From the NCBI GenBank assembly GCA_002415785.1, contig DIAJ01000023.1, forward strand, positions 1-44,025: a stretch of DNA of 44,025 nucleotides, written 5' to 3'. The notes under the pieces were generated by a model that saw only the letters and a list, made by a program, of their open reading frames with translations, made no database searches and was not told the DNA's origin. The position numbers were made by a program, and so were the translations under genes. The DNA is from Flavobacteriales bacterium UBA5081. Lineage in GTDB: Bacteria > Bacteroidota > Bacteroidia > Flavobacteriales_E > Vicingaceae. Each line of letters begins with the position of its first letter. The stretch's first letter is position 1. Shown here piece after piece: positions 8,298 to 16,323 of the stretch.

Positions 8298-9117
8298 TTG
8301 AATCGTTTTTACTTAATAAGAATTCTTCTCTTGCTTTTACGAGCTTAGCGTAAATAGCCTCTGCTTCGTTTATTTTTTTACTGTCTGCAAAATTATCAAT
8401 AAAATCGTAATAAGCTTCAATACCTTTATCAAAGCGTTCTTCTTTCTTTTCGTTAACACTATTTATTGCTAACTCATAGTATGACTTAATGATAAGCATT
8501 TTTGCTTCTTCTTCATATTCTGAAGCAGGGTATTGTTGCATAAAGTTATTAAGAGCTACCACAGCCGCTTTATATCTTTTTATCGTATAATATTGCTTGC
8601 TGTTTAAAAAATCTTTTGCTTCTAATTTTAAGGCTAACCTATCTACCAATGTATTGGCACTATCTACCAACGGACTGTTGGGGTATGTGTTAACAAACAG
8701 CTGCATTTCATCAATGGCCATTCTAGTAGGTGTTTGATCTAAATTAGGGTTGGGCGATTGTAAGAAGTTACAATAAGCCGACATAAACAAAGCATCTTCT
8801 GCATATTCACTATTTGGGAAAGTTTTAGCAAACTTTTTAAAGTGAAAAGCTGCGTTCATCAAATAGTCTTCGTAGTAATTTGTATAACACCAATAATAGT
8901 ATATTTTTTGCCCTTTATCCGTTCCTTTGTAAAGCGGAATTAGCTCTTCAAAAAGTGGGTTAGCTTTATAATACTCCTCATTCTCGTAATACTCAACAGC
9001 CCTTTTGTATTTATATTCAGGGTTTGGGCTTTTTACTACTTTTTGATAATCATCACAAGAAGTAATGCTGCCAAGGAGAGAAAAAATCAAAAAGATGTAT
9101 GTGCTTTGTTTCAACAT
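8287..9117 (-). CDS. bamD: Outer membrane protein assembly lipoprotein BamD
   Basis: BamD is the essential lipoprotein of the BAM complex that folds beta-barrel proteins into the outer membrane. The 276-residue protein has a lipoprotein signal with lipidated Cys21 (SITSCDDY), then TPR-like helix pairs: EYKYKRAVEYYENEEYYKAN, the FPNSEYAEDALFMSAYCNF repeat at about 90-115, and YPASEYEEEAKMLIIKSYYE at about 200. These match the BamD/YfiO family. It heads the operon bamD-rpoZ-coaBC-porD-recN. An exact -7 element ends four bases before its ATG, which predicts transcription starting at or very near the start codon. Confidence 0.93.
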   Translation of the reverse strand: MLKQSTYIFLIFSLLGSITSCDDYQKVVKSPNPEYKYKRAVEYYENEEYYKANPLFEELIPLYKGTDKGQKIYYYWCYTNYYEDYLMNAAFHFKKFAKTFPNSEYAEDALFMSAYCNFLQSPNPNLDQTPTRMAIDEMQLFVNTYPNSPLVDSANTLVDRLALKLEAKDFLNSKQYYTIKRYKAAVVALNNFMQQYPASEYEEEAKMLIIKSYYELAINSVNEKKEERFDKGIEAYYDFIDNFADSKKINEAEAIYAKLVKAREEFLLSKNDSNEL

Positions 9118-9121
9118 GCTG

Positions 9122-9129
9122 CAAAAGTA
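9122..9129 (-). promoter_or_regulatory. -7 element of the bamD operon, four bases from ATG
   Basis: TACTTTTG on the minus strand is followed by CAGC and then the bamD ATG. With the usual distance from this element to the transcription start, the mRNA would begin at or next to the A of ATG (leaderless). Confidence 0.65.
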
Positions 9130-9238
9130 GGATATTTCAAGCGCGAAATAAACGCTTTTATTGTTCTAATCTTTCTTAATTAATAACGGGATGTTGAAAA
9201 AGCTCATAAAAAGAGTCTTTAATCCTAAAGAATAGCGC

Positions 9239-9246
9239 TACTTTTG
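9239..9246 (+). promoter_or_regulatory. -7 element of the TonB-like gene
   Basis: TACTTTTG matches the consensus exactly and ends 15 bases before ATG 9262. It contains the TTG at 9244 that could be called as a start, which argues that ATG 9262 is the real one. Confidence 0.6.
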
Positions 9247-9261
9247 AACAAAATTTTTAGC

Positions 9262-9789
9262 ATGAAACCGTTTTTAACACTAATTACTTTAACGCTACTA
9301 AGTTTTCACTTAAGCGCTCAACATACTATTGTATTAACTAATGATCAGAAGATTGAAGGCGTAGTGCTTTCAATTGAACACGATGTATTGACCTTAGCCA
9401 CAAATGGCGAGGAAGAGAAAATTCAAATGAAAGAAGTCAGTTCAATCTTTTTTAAAGAATATGTACCTTATGACGGTGCTTTTGTAAAAGAGGGTGAAGA
9501 AAAAGTTTTACAAGTTGATGGCTTTACAGTAAAATATCAAATCAAAGGTCGAGAAATGGTTCGTCCACCAAAGGTCTCCATTGGAACAGAGGACAAAGGT
9601 GCGGTAGTGGTTAAAATTACTATTGATCGTTATGGAAACATCAGGAGTGCTGAACCCGGGATGCCTGGTTCTACCACTTCTAATCAATATTTATACACTA
9701 AGGCAAAAACAGCAGCAAAATCTGCTCAATTTGATGAGAACTTAAAAGGTCCGTTAACTACGGAAGGAACAATTACAATTGTATATTAG
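9262..9789 (+). CDS. Exported protein with TonB-like C-terminal domain
   Basis: This 175-residue protein has a cleavable signal peptide (MKPFLTLITLTLLSFHLSAQ). An N-terminal small beta domain follows (IVLTNDQKIEGVVLSIEHDVLTLATNG, about residues 22-70). The C-terminal half (about 110-175) reads like a TonB C-terminal domain of the Bacteroidota type: GAVVVKITIDRYGNI, AEPGMPGST, TKAKTAAKSAQF and a final TEGTITIVY strand. Unlike a true TonB there is no retained N-terminal anchor or proline-rich spacer, so it cannot transmit energy in the usual way. ATG 9262 is preferred over TTG 9244 because the latter lies inside the promoter. A beta-barrel gene follows 16 bases later. The function is unknown. 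Confidence 0.7.
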   Translation: MKPFLTLITLTLLSFHLSAQHTIVLTNDQKIEGVVLSIEHDVLTLATNGEEEKIQMKEVSSIFFKEYVPYDGAFVKEGEEKVLQVDGFTVKYQIKGREMVRPPKVSIGTEDKGAVVVKITIDRYGNIRSAEPGMPGSTTSNQYLYTKAKTAAKSAQFDENLKGPLTTEGTITIVY

Positions 9790-9805
9790 TTTTAAATCCT
9801 ACCAA

Positions 9806-10516
9806 ATGAAAAAGAATACATTTTACTTACTTTTAATAGCCACTTTATTTATTTCAAATGAAGCAGTTGCACAATTAAGTAAGCCACACTTTATCAGTAT
9901 TAATGCCGGTACAAATATTCCTTTGGAAGATTACAGAAGACTCGATAGTGTTGCTACCGGCAACGCAAAAACAGGTTTATATTACAGCTTTGAAGCAGGA
10001 GTGTATTTAAGTAAGGTATTTGGAATTGGATTAAATGTGGGTGCATTCACGAATCAAATTGACGATGGAGACATTATCGAACAGTTTCAAAGAGATTTTA
10101 GTTCTAATCGGCAAATTCAGGTTAATTCAGAAGAATGGTTTAACGGTTATGCAATGATTGGTCCCTATCTTAGTTTTGGCTCGGAAAACTTTATTGTTGA
10201 TTTTAAACTTCTTGGTGGTGTTATGAATAGTACAAAACCATTGATTAATGTCCAAACAGATGAAAACGGCAACACTAAAGTTTACAGAAGTACAGAAGAT
10301 GAGCAATTTAATTTTGGAATTAATTATGGTTTGCACTTTAGAATAAAACTTGTAGGAAAACTTGGCTTGAGGCTAAATGCTGAAGGTATGATGGCAGAGC
10401 AAGAGTTTTCAAACAAAATTGAAGAAGTTAATGGAAGTACAACTAGTACTGAGTCTACTGTAAAAAAAGAAATTGAAGCACTAAACTTAGGCGCAGGACT
10501 GGTTTTAACTTTTTAA
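9806..10516 (+). CDS. Outer membrane beta-barrel protein
   Basis: A 236-residue exported protein with signal peptide MKKNTFYLLLIATLFISNEAVAQ. Alternating hydrophobic/polar strands with glycine turns follow (FISINAGTNIPLED, GLYYSFEAGVYLSKVFGIGLNVGAF, FIVDFKLLGGVM, LGLRLNAEGMMAEQ). It ends IEALNLGAGLVLTF, a terminal aromatic barrel strand suitable for BAM recognition. This is the small OMP_b-brl kind of protein common in Bacteroidota. ATG 9806 is chosen because it starts the signal peptide. Sixteen bases separate it from the TonB-like gene, so the two are probably co-transcribed. The function is not known. Confidence 0.75.
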   Translation: MKKNTFYLLLIATLFISNEAVAQLSKPHFISINAGTNIPLEDYRRLDSVATGNAKTGLYYSFEAGVYLSKVFGIGLNVGAFTNQIDDGDIIEQFQRDFSSNRQIQVNSEEWFNGYAMIGPYLSFGSENFIVDFKLLGGVMNSTKPLINVQTDENGNTKVYRSTEDEQFNFGINYGLHFRIKLVGKLGLRLNAEGMMAEQEFSNKIEEVNGSTTSTESTVKKEIEALNLGAGLVLTF

Positions 10517-10617
10517 AGAAATGGTAGTCTTTTACAAAATACTATTTAAGCTCAGCAAATTACTTCCCTCTTATATTCATGCCGACTTAAATAACTTATC
10601 AAAATTTGATCAAGCAA

Positions 10618-11121
10618 TTATTGCGTGGCGCTATTGGCTATGTAAACACATATTAGAGTAAGCAAAATTGCTATTGAGCCAATTAAATAGTAAGCCCAAA
10701 AAGGCTGAGGATTTCGAGCACTTTTACCAAATAAGCGTACACTAATTTTAAACAGGAAGTTTCTATTGTCGGCCACCCATTGGTATAAAAAGTTAGTCAG
10801 CTTTCTAAACCATTTATACTTTTCATACCAGAGATGCAAAAAAGGCACTTTCCCTTTCATGTAAAAAGTTCTGAAAGCGGCATCCGGTCCATTGTAAATA
10901 CGACCACTGGAATCAATCAATCGAACTGCTTCTTTAAAATGTTTCTCTTCTATATCTTTAAATTTATGAGCTGCTCTTTGGTAAGAAATGTAATGAATCT
11001 CATCTCCACTAATTTTCTTCCATTTGATAATCCAATACTTGCAAAAGCCACATTTTCCATCATAAACCATTAGTGGTTTAACTTTAGGCGGAAAATTTGT
11101 TTGCTCTAATAGTTGAAACAT
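10618..11121 (-). CDS. DCC-family thiol-disulfide protein (DUF393)
   Basis: A 167-residue protein of the DUF393/DCC family, proposed thiol-disulfide oxidoreductases. The defining motif is VYDGKCGFCKYWI near residue 19-31 (D-x-x-C-x-x-C). It is followed by the usual GPDAAFRTFYMKGKVPFL segment, in which GxDAxxR is typical, and a region like LYQWVADNRN. Unlike shorter members it ends in a clear membrane segment, YYLIGSIAILLTLICVYIA. The ATG at 11121 is preferred over TTG 11136 because the TTG lies within a perfect -7 element. The gene stands alone on its strand behind its own promoter. Confidence 0.8.
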   Translation of the reverse strand: MFQLLEQTNFPPKVKPLMVYDGKCGFCKYWIIKWKKISGDEIHYISYQRAAHKFKDIEEKHFKEAVRLIDSSGRIYNGPDAAFRTFYMKGKVPFLHLWYEKYKWFRKLTNFLYQWVADNRNFLFKISVRLFGKSARNPQPFWAYYLIGSIAILLTLICVYIANSATQ

Positions 11122-11125
11122 AGAA

Positions 11126-11133
11126 CAAAGGTA
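11126..11133 (-). promoter_or_regulatory. -7 element of the DCC gene, four bases from ATG
   Basis: TACCTTTG on the minus strand is followed by TTCT and then ATG at 11121: an exact consensus with the same four-base spacing as bamD. Confidence 0.6.
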
Positions 11134-11152
11134 CAAAGGAAAGCTACTAAGT

Positions 11153-12562
11153 TTATCGATTTACTTCCATGGGTGGACCGCTTTCTAAACTGTGGTAGTT
11201 AAAAAATTGTACTCCTATACCATCAGATTGAATTTTAAAATTCAAAGTATCACTCGCTCCTTTTGGTGCTTTTGGGATCAACTTTAGTTCGTTTAGCCCT
11301 GTATCTAAGGGTACTTTTTGGTAATAGATGCTATGAGGCAATGTTTGCCAGTTTCTAGTATCTGCCTTTTCAGTTGCTGCATTCACAACAGAAACTAAGG
11401 CACCTAAATCTTCATTTTTTTCTCTCACTGCTAACTCAGTGGCTTGCTTTACTGCCAATCTTCCGACTGAAGAAGCCAACTCTCTTAAGGTTCTGTCTTG
11501 CAATGTAGCAATAGCGATTTCATTTATATCTTCTACTTTTTGCAGTTCGTATTTTTGACTATTTAGCAAAATATTGGCTTCATTAAAAATCGGGTATCTG
11601 CTTTTGAATTTAGGTATTGCCATTCTTACCGCTTTCACATCACCTAAATCTCCTTTAGAATTATAATCAGAAGCTACTACCGGTACTGAAAATCCATTTT
11701 GTTCATCGGCAAAAGTGAAAACGCCACCCTGATTTTTTGAACCAGCAAAATTTAAACTTACTTCACTTTTTACCGGACCCAATCCGTTTAGCCAAAAAAA
11801 CACTAAGCTCCCTTCTTCACTTTCCCAGGCCTTGTCGTACTTTAAATCAAATCTTCTTTCATAAAAATCAACTTCGGTAGAGAAGCCGTTGATTACTGCC
11901 ATTCTCAATAAATCTTTCTTTAACTGCAAGGGTGCATTCATATTAAAGTGTTCACTGTAGAGCTCCTCATAAGTATTATAAGCATTTCTATATGCGATAA
12001 ATGCATCGTTATACTCTCTTTTTGCCTCGTAAATCAATCCCATTAACAAATGAGCAAAAGCATCTGATTTATAACGATTTTTCTTATCTTCATAGCGATC
12101 GTTGATTTCATTCAATCGAATATTAATCCTCCTACACTCCACTAAAGCCGCATCATATTCATATAAATAAATATAATTCAAAGCTTTGTAAAAATGAAGC
12201 AATACTACCTCAAAATCTTCACCTTGATAAGGCTTCGTCATTGGGTTGGCTATATAAGAAGTAAAGTCATTCATCAAGCTCTTTCGGAAATCTTGAGAGA
12301 ACTTATAAGCTTCTTCAAAATACTGATTGCTCTCTTGGTAATTACCAAGCATGTGTTCCACTACTCCTCGGTCAAAGAAATAAAGTAGACGATCTTTCTT
12401 TTCAGCTGCCTTTTCATTCTTCTCTAAAAATGATTTTGCACTATTTAAGTCACCACGGCTAAAGTCTTGTTGGAAAGCAATGGTTTTTTGATAGTATGTT
12501 GCACAAGCAGTAAAAAGAAATATCGCCGACCAAAAGACGACGATATTTATCTTTCTATTCAT
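11153..12562 (-). CDS. COG3014-family lipoprotein
   Basis: A 469-residue lipoprotein (Cys20 in FLFTACATYY) of the COG3014 kind. The N-terminal half has TPR-like helix pairs: GVVEHMLGNYQESNQYFEEA near 70-90, then FYKALNYIYLYEYDAALVECRR near 125-150 and SDAFAHLLMGLIYEAKREYN near 165-185. The C-terminal half is beta-rich with GLGPVKSEVSLNFAG. Members of this family are regularly found beside an LpoB-like lipoprotein, as here (10 bases after it), suggesting a shared role in peptidoglycan synthesis control at the outer membrane. That role is inferred from context; no enzymatic motif is visible. Confidence 0.75.
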   Translation of the reverse strand: MNRKINIVVFWSAIFLFTACATYYQKTIAFQQDFSRGDLNSAKSFLEKNEKAAEKKDRLLYFFDRGVVEHMLGNYQESNQYFEEAYKFSQDFRKSLMNDFTSYIANPMTKPYQGEDFEVVLLHFYKALNYIYLYEYDAALVECRRINIRLNEINDRYEDKKNRYKSDAFAHLLMGLIYEAKREYNDAFIAYRNAYNTYEELYSEHFNMNAPLQLKKDLLRMAVINGFSTEVDFYERRFDLKYDKAWESEEGSLVFFWLNGLGPVKSEVSLNFAGSKNQGGVFTFADEQNGFSVPVVASDYNSKGDLGDVKAVRMAIPKFKSRYPIFNEANILLNSQKYELQKVEDINEIAIATLQDRTLRELASSVGRLAVKQATELAVREKNEDLGALVSVVNAATEKADTRNWQTLPHSIYYQKVPLDTGLNELKLIPKAPKGASDTLNFKIQSDGIGVQFFNYHSLESGPPMEVNR

Positions 12563-12572
12563 GGAGTTAGAA

Positions 12573-13166
12573 TTAATCTACTACTTTTTTAATTTTCTTA
12601 TCTCCAATCCAAACTTTCTCATTAGTTTCCATATTGGTTAGTTCTAAATCGGTTTGGTAGAAAATTACTTTCTGCTTGTTATTAGAGTCAACAATTGAGT
12701 TTAGCACACCTTGTAAAATAAAATCAGCGCCCAACTCTTTACCCCATTTAGCAGCGGTTGCAGCTGTTGCAAACTCATTTTGATCTGCTCTTTCTTTTCT
12801 CAACTGTTCACGAGCTTCACCTGCTTGAACCAAACGAACTTTCCCTGAATTTAAAATTGCTTTTTCAATGTCTTTAATAAATGTTTCTGTTGCAATATGC
12901 TCATGACTTTTATTTTGTACTAAGCCCACAACTACAACCGGGCGTTCACCGGTTCCCTTTTCAAATTCTTCTAACCACGGTCGTAACAACATATCACTTA
13001 CCATCTCTTCAGCTACTAATCGGGAATCTGTATCGTTCCAACGACCACTTAAGTCGATTACAGAGTCTTCTTCAACTCGAGTAACTTGTTTGGTATTATT
13101 ACAGCCTTGAAAAATAGTAGCTGTTGCGATTAAAGCCGATAAGATTAAAATTTTCCTTGATTTCAT
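12573..13166 (-). CDS. LpoB-like lipoprotein, putative PBP activator
   Basis: A 197-residue lipoprotein (Cys22 in IFQGCNN) that reads like the LpoB family. In E. coli LpoB reaches from the outer membrane to stimulate the peptidoglycan synthase PBP1B. The family core shows VIDLSGRWNDTDSRLVAEEMV, the strand RPVVVVGLVQNKSHEHI, the helix FIKDIEKAILNSGKVRLV, then ELGADFILQGVLNSIVD and the final strands QTDLELTNMETNEKVWIG. This beta-alpha fold resembles TolB N-domain/CsgG-like folds, so an alternative curli-type role cannot be excluded. It is followed after 10 bases by the COG3014 lipoprotein; the two form a unit behind a -7 element at 13220-13227. Confidence 0.78.
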   Translation of the reverse strand: MKSRKILILSALIATATIFQGCNNTKQVTRVEEDSVIDLSGRWNDTDSRLVAEEMVSDMLLRPWLEEFEKGTGERPVVVVGLVQNKSHEHIATETFIKDIEKAILNSGKVRLVQAGEAREQLRKERADQNEFATAATAAKWGKELGADFILQGVLNSIVDSNNKQKVIFYQTDLELTNMETNEKVWIGDKKIKKVVD

Positions 13167-13219
13167 TTTGGTTTATTTTATTAGTTTTTTGCTTGTTTTC
13201 AATTTCTATGCCAAATGAA

Positions 13220-13227
13220 CAAATTTA
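13220..13227 (-). promoter_or_regulatory. -7 element upstream of LpoB-like gene
   Basis: TAAATTTG on the minus strand, exact consensus, 53 bases before the ATG at 13166. It would drive the LpoB-like and COG3014 pair. Confidence 0.5.
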
Positions 13228-13295
13228 TTTTGATTCAATAGAGGAAACATTCAAATAATTCCAATAAATAGTTGAAAACACCTAAATTAGTTTTG

Positions 13296-13517
13296 TTATT
13301 TTTTTAATGGCTCGAGTAAGTACTCCAGACCATTGATTCGAATTTCGTACATGGTTTCTAACATAACACCTAATTTCCCCTTTGGAAAACCTTTTTGCTT
13401 AAACCACACTAAATAATATTCCGGAATATCACAAATTAGTCTGTCTTTGTACTTGCCAAAAGGCATTTTCTGTTTGACTATTTCACCTAGGATTAAAGTG
13501 TTTACCTCCTGCTTCAT
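13296..13517 (-). CDS. DUF3820 family protein
   Basis: A 73-residue protein matching DUF3820: the family signature MPFGKYKDRLICDIPEYYLVWF occupies residues about 18-39, followed by KGFPKGKLGVMLETMYEI. It is cytoplasmic with no signal peptide. The family has no established molecular role. It may belong to the same transcription unit as the LpoB-like gene, 129 bases downstream, but that gene also has its own -7 element. Confidence 0.8.
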   Translation of the reverse strand: MKQEVNTLILGEIVKQKMPFGKYKDRLICDIPEYYLVWFKQKGFPKGKLGVMLETMYEIRINGLEYLLEPLKK

Positions 13518-13595
13518 ATAGTTTGTTTAATCCTTAAATTTATTACAATTATCATTAAATGCTTAACTTAGTAAAAATACTAATCAACAATAGTT

Positions 13596-14966
13596 ATGAC
13601 GATAAATCAAAAAATGTATTATATCTTATTTGCTATTCTACTTTTCACCTTTTCAAAGAGTAAAGCGCAAATTACTATAGGGAATACAAGTTTAGACACA
13701 TCTACACTCGCAAACCACCTTAACACCCCATGGGATTTAATTTATACTCCTGACTCATCTCTCTTTTTTACTGAGCGAATTGGAAAAGTGAGTAGAATTG
13801 ATCTCATAAACAATCAAACTCACCTATTAATTGATATTAGCCCAAAAGTTGAAGCTATTGGGGAGAGTGGATTGTTAGGCATGGCAATTAATTTAAATAT
13901 GGCAGTTCCTAGGATATATTTAGTTTACACATACAAAGACAGTAATAATACCTTTTTCGAGAAAGTAGAATCCTATATATACGATTCTAATCAAGACACC
14001 TTACTGTTTGATAATAAACTAATAGACAGTATCCCTGCAAATACTTATCATACTGGTGCTAGACTGGTATTACACAATAACCAGTTATATATTAGTACGG
14101 GTGATGCAGGAAATACAAGCTTATCACAGGACTTAAACTCATTAGCCGGCAAAATTCTTCGAATTAACTTAAATGGAAGTATTCCAAATGACAATCCAAT
14201 TAATGGAAGTCCAATTTACTCTTGGGGACATAGAAACCCACAAGGCTTATACTTTGCCAATAATTTTATGTATAGTTCTGAACATGGACCAACCACCGAT
14301 GATGAAATAAATATTATAACCAAAGGAGAAAATTATGGTTGGCCAAATGTTCATGGGTTTTGTGATTTAGCTAATGAAATTACATTTTGCAATGACTCTA
14401 ACGTAACTGAACCCATTTATGCGTGGACTCCAACAGTGGCAACAGCTGGAATAAGTTATTATGAACACAGTGCTATCCCAGAGTGGAATGAGAGCATTTT
14501 ACTTGCCACTTTAAAAGACTCGAGGCTAATTAGTTTAAAACTAAATTCAGCTAAAGATAGTATTGTAACCCATTCTGAATATTTAATAAACACCTTTGGC
14601 AGGCTTCGAGATGTTGAAACAAATTCTTGGGGCGAGGTATTTATAGCTACTAACTCTACCCCTCATCGAATTATAAAATTGCATAACGCTAACTTTACAT
14701 CTATAAATGAAATCAATAGCCATAAATATGAAGTTAAATATTGGCCAAATCCTGCAAATGAAAAACTAAAAATTAAAAGCTCCAATAGCAAAATAAACAA
14801 TATTCAACTCTACAATATTGATGGAAAAGAAGTGCTGAATAAAACTACAGCGACTAAAAACCTAGAACTTAATACTTCAGTTTTTAATAGTGGATTGTAT
14901 ATTTTAAAAATCACTTTTGATGATAAAATTCAAATTATCAACAAAGTGGTAATAGACCATTATTAA
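13596..14966 (+). CDS. PQQ-type sugar dehydrogenase homologue with T9SS sorting domain
   Basis: A 456-residue secreted protein related to soluble glucose/sorbosone dehydrogenases, which oxidise aldoses using pyrroloquinoline quinone. After a signal peptide (to about residue 25) the six-bladed propeller shows LNTPWDLIYTPDSSLFFTER, GDAGNTSLSQDLNSLAGKIL, YSWGHRNPQGLYF, SSEHGPTTDDEINII and GENYGWPNV, the standard motifs of the family. The last about 75 residues (YWPNPANEKLKI to IINKVVIDHY) form a type A T9SS sorting domain, so the enzyme is exported across the outer membrane. No PQQ synthesis gene is in view, and whether PQQ is really used is not shown. It stands alone on its strand. Confidence 0.88.
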   Translation: MTINQKMYYILFAILLFTFSKSKAQITIGNTSLDTSTLANHLNTPWDLIYTPDSSLFFTERIGKVSRIDLINNQTHLLIDISPKVEAIGESGLLGMAINLNMAVPRIYLVYTYKDSNNTFFEKVESYIYDSNQDTLLFDNKLIDSIPANTYHTGARLVLHNNQLYISTGDAGNTSLSQDLNSLAGKILRINLNGSIPNDNPINGSPIYSWGHRNPQGLYFANNFMYSSEHGPTTDDEINIITKGENYGWPNVHGFCDLANEITFCNDSNVTEPIYAWTPTVATAGISYYEHSAIPEWNESILLATLKDSRLISLKLNSAKDSIVTHSEYLINTFGRLRDVETNSWGEVFIATNSTPHRIIKLHNANFTSINEINSHKYEVKYWPNPANEKLKIKSSNSKINNIQLYNIDGKEVLNKTTATKNLELNTSVFNSGLYILKITFDDKIQIINKVVIDHY

Positions 14967-15000
14967 AAAATACTCTACATTTATTAAAGGTGAATAGAAC

Positions 15001-15008
15001 TACCTTTG
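15001..15008 (+). promoter_or_regulatory. -7 element of the helicase gene, four bases from ATG
   Basis: TACCTTTG, exact consensus, followed by CAAA and the ATG at 15013. This is the same four-base spacing as bamD, the DCC gene and the Crp/Fnr gene. Confidence 0.65.
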
Positions 15009-15012
15009 CAAA

Positions 15013-16323
15013 ATGACAAACAGGGTAAAAAGCAGCAATGAGATAATAGAAAAGCTTGGAATTAAGCAATTGAACAAAATGCAATTGTCGGCTTTAGAAA
15101 CTATTCGAACTAAAGATGAAGTAATGCTGCTCTCTCCTACAGGCACCGGTAAAACCCTGGCATTCTTACTCCCACTAATTGAACAGTTAGATATAAATTG
15201 TGACGAAATACAACTACTTATTTTAGTTCCTTCTCGAGAGCTTGCCATTCAAATTAATCAAGTGATTAGAGATATGGGAAGCGGTTTTAAAACCAATGCT
15301 GTTTATGGTGGAAAATCTGGTTCAAAAGACCGGATGGAACTTAAGCATCGTCCTGCTATTTTAGTAGGAACTGCCGGAAGAATTGCTGATCATATCAGAA
15401 GGCACACTTTTTCAACTGAACACATTAAAACTTTAGTATTGGATGAGTTTGATAAATCCTTGGAAATTGGTTTTGAAAAAGAAATGAAACTGATTATTTC
15501 AGCCTTGTTTGCCAAGAAAAAAACCATTTTAACTTCTGCTACTAAAGGTGTTGAAATTCCAAAGTTTGTCGGCTTAAACGCCCCTACCATAATTAACTTT
15601 CTTAAAGAATCAACAACTAAACTAAAAACACAAGTTCTTCTTTCACCTTCAAAAGATAAAGTCGAAACCTTAATAAACCTCTTAAAGCAATTAGAAGGTC
15701 AATCAGGAATCGTTTTTTGCAATTACAAAGACAGTATCGAACGACTAAGTGAGCATTTAAGTAAGAACAATCTTTCTCATGCTAAATATTATGGTGGTCT
15801 TGAACAAAACGAAAGAGAGAAAGCACTATTGATGTTTAGAAACGGTTCTTATAAAATTATTATCGCAACGGATCTCGCTGCAAGAGGTATTCATGTACCT
15901 GATTTAAATTTTATTATTCATTACCAAATGCCTCAACGCGAAGAAGAGTTTATTCATAGAAATGGTCGTACAGCTAGAATGAAAGCTAATGGTACTGCTT
16001 ACATTATTCAAGGTAATGGCGAAAGTCTTCCTGATTTTGTTAAAAATGCAGAGAGTTTCAACTTAAATAAAGCTGAACAAAAGAAATCTAAGCAATGGAG
16101 TACGCTATACATAAGTGCAGGTAAAAAAGACAAAATATCAAAGGGGGATGTTGTGGGCTTTATGATAAAAGAAGGCAAGCTTACACCTGAAGATTTAGGT
16201 TTAATTGAGGTTCAAGGAAACAGTTGTTTTATTGCAGTTGAAAGTTCTAAAGTTGAGTCTACAGCAAATTCACTTAATTTGAAGAAACTAAAAAAAACTA
16301 AGGTAAAAGTATATCCACTTTAA
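15013..16323 (+). CDS. DEAD-box RNA helicase with DbpA-like RNA-binding domain
   Basis: A 436-residue ATP-dependent RNA helicase. Motif I is SPTGTGKT (residues 41-48), Ia VPSRELA, Ib GTAGRIADH, motif II DEFD (144-147, in place of DEAD), motif III TSAT (174-177), IV IVFCNYKD, V ATDLAARGIHVPDL and VI HRNGRTAR. The last about 75 residues (STLYISAGKKDKISKGDVVGF to KKTKVKVYPL) match the DbpA RNA-binding domain, which in E. coli and Bacillus targets 23S rRNA hairpin 92 during 50S assembly. A similar ribosome-assembly role is likely. Its stop overlaps that of the convergent DUF1456 gene by 4 bases. Confidence 0.92.
   Translation: MTNRVKSSNEIIEKLGIKQLNKMQLSALETIRTKDEVMLLSPTGTGKTLAFLLPLIEQLDINCDEIQLLILVPSRELAIQINQVIRDMGSGFKTNAVYGGKSGSKDRMELKHRPAILVGTAGRIADHIRRHTFSTEHIKTLVLDEFDKSLEIGFEKEMKLIISALFAKKKTILTSATKGVEIPKFVGLNAPTIINFLKESTTKLKTQVLLSPSKDKVETLINLLKQLEGQSGIVFCNYKDSIERLSEHLSKNNLSHAKYYGGLEQNEREKALLMFRNGSYKIIIATDLAARGIHVPDLNFIIHYQMPQREEEFIHRNGRTARMKANGTAYIIQGNGESLPDFVKNAESFNLNKAEQKKSKQWSTLYISAGKKDKISKGDVVGFMIKEGKLTPEDLGLIEVQGNSCFIAVESSKVESTANSLNLKKLKKTKVKVYPL

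Noticed and set aside
9244..9261. TTG start extending the TonB-like protein by six residues
   Set aside because: The TTG is part of an exact -7 promoter element, and ATG 9262 begins a proper signal peptide.
11122..11136. TTG start extending the DCC protein by five residues
   Set aside because: It lies inside the -7 element of the same gene, so it would not be transcribed; ATG 11121 follows the element by four bases.
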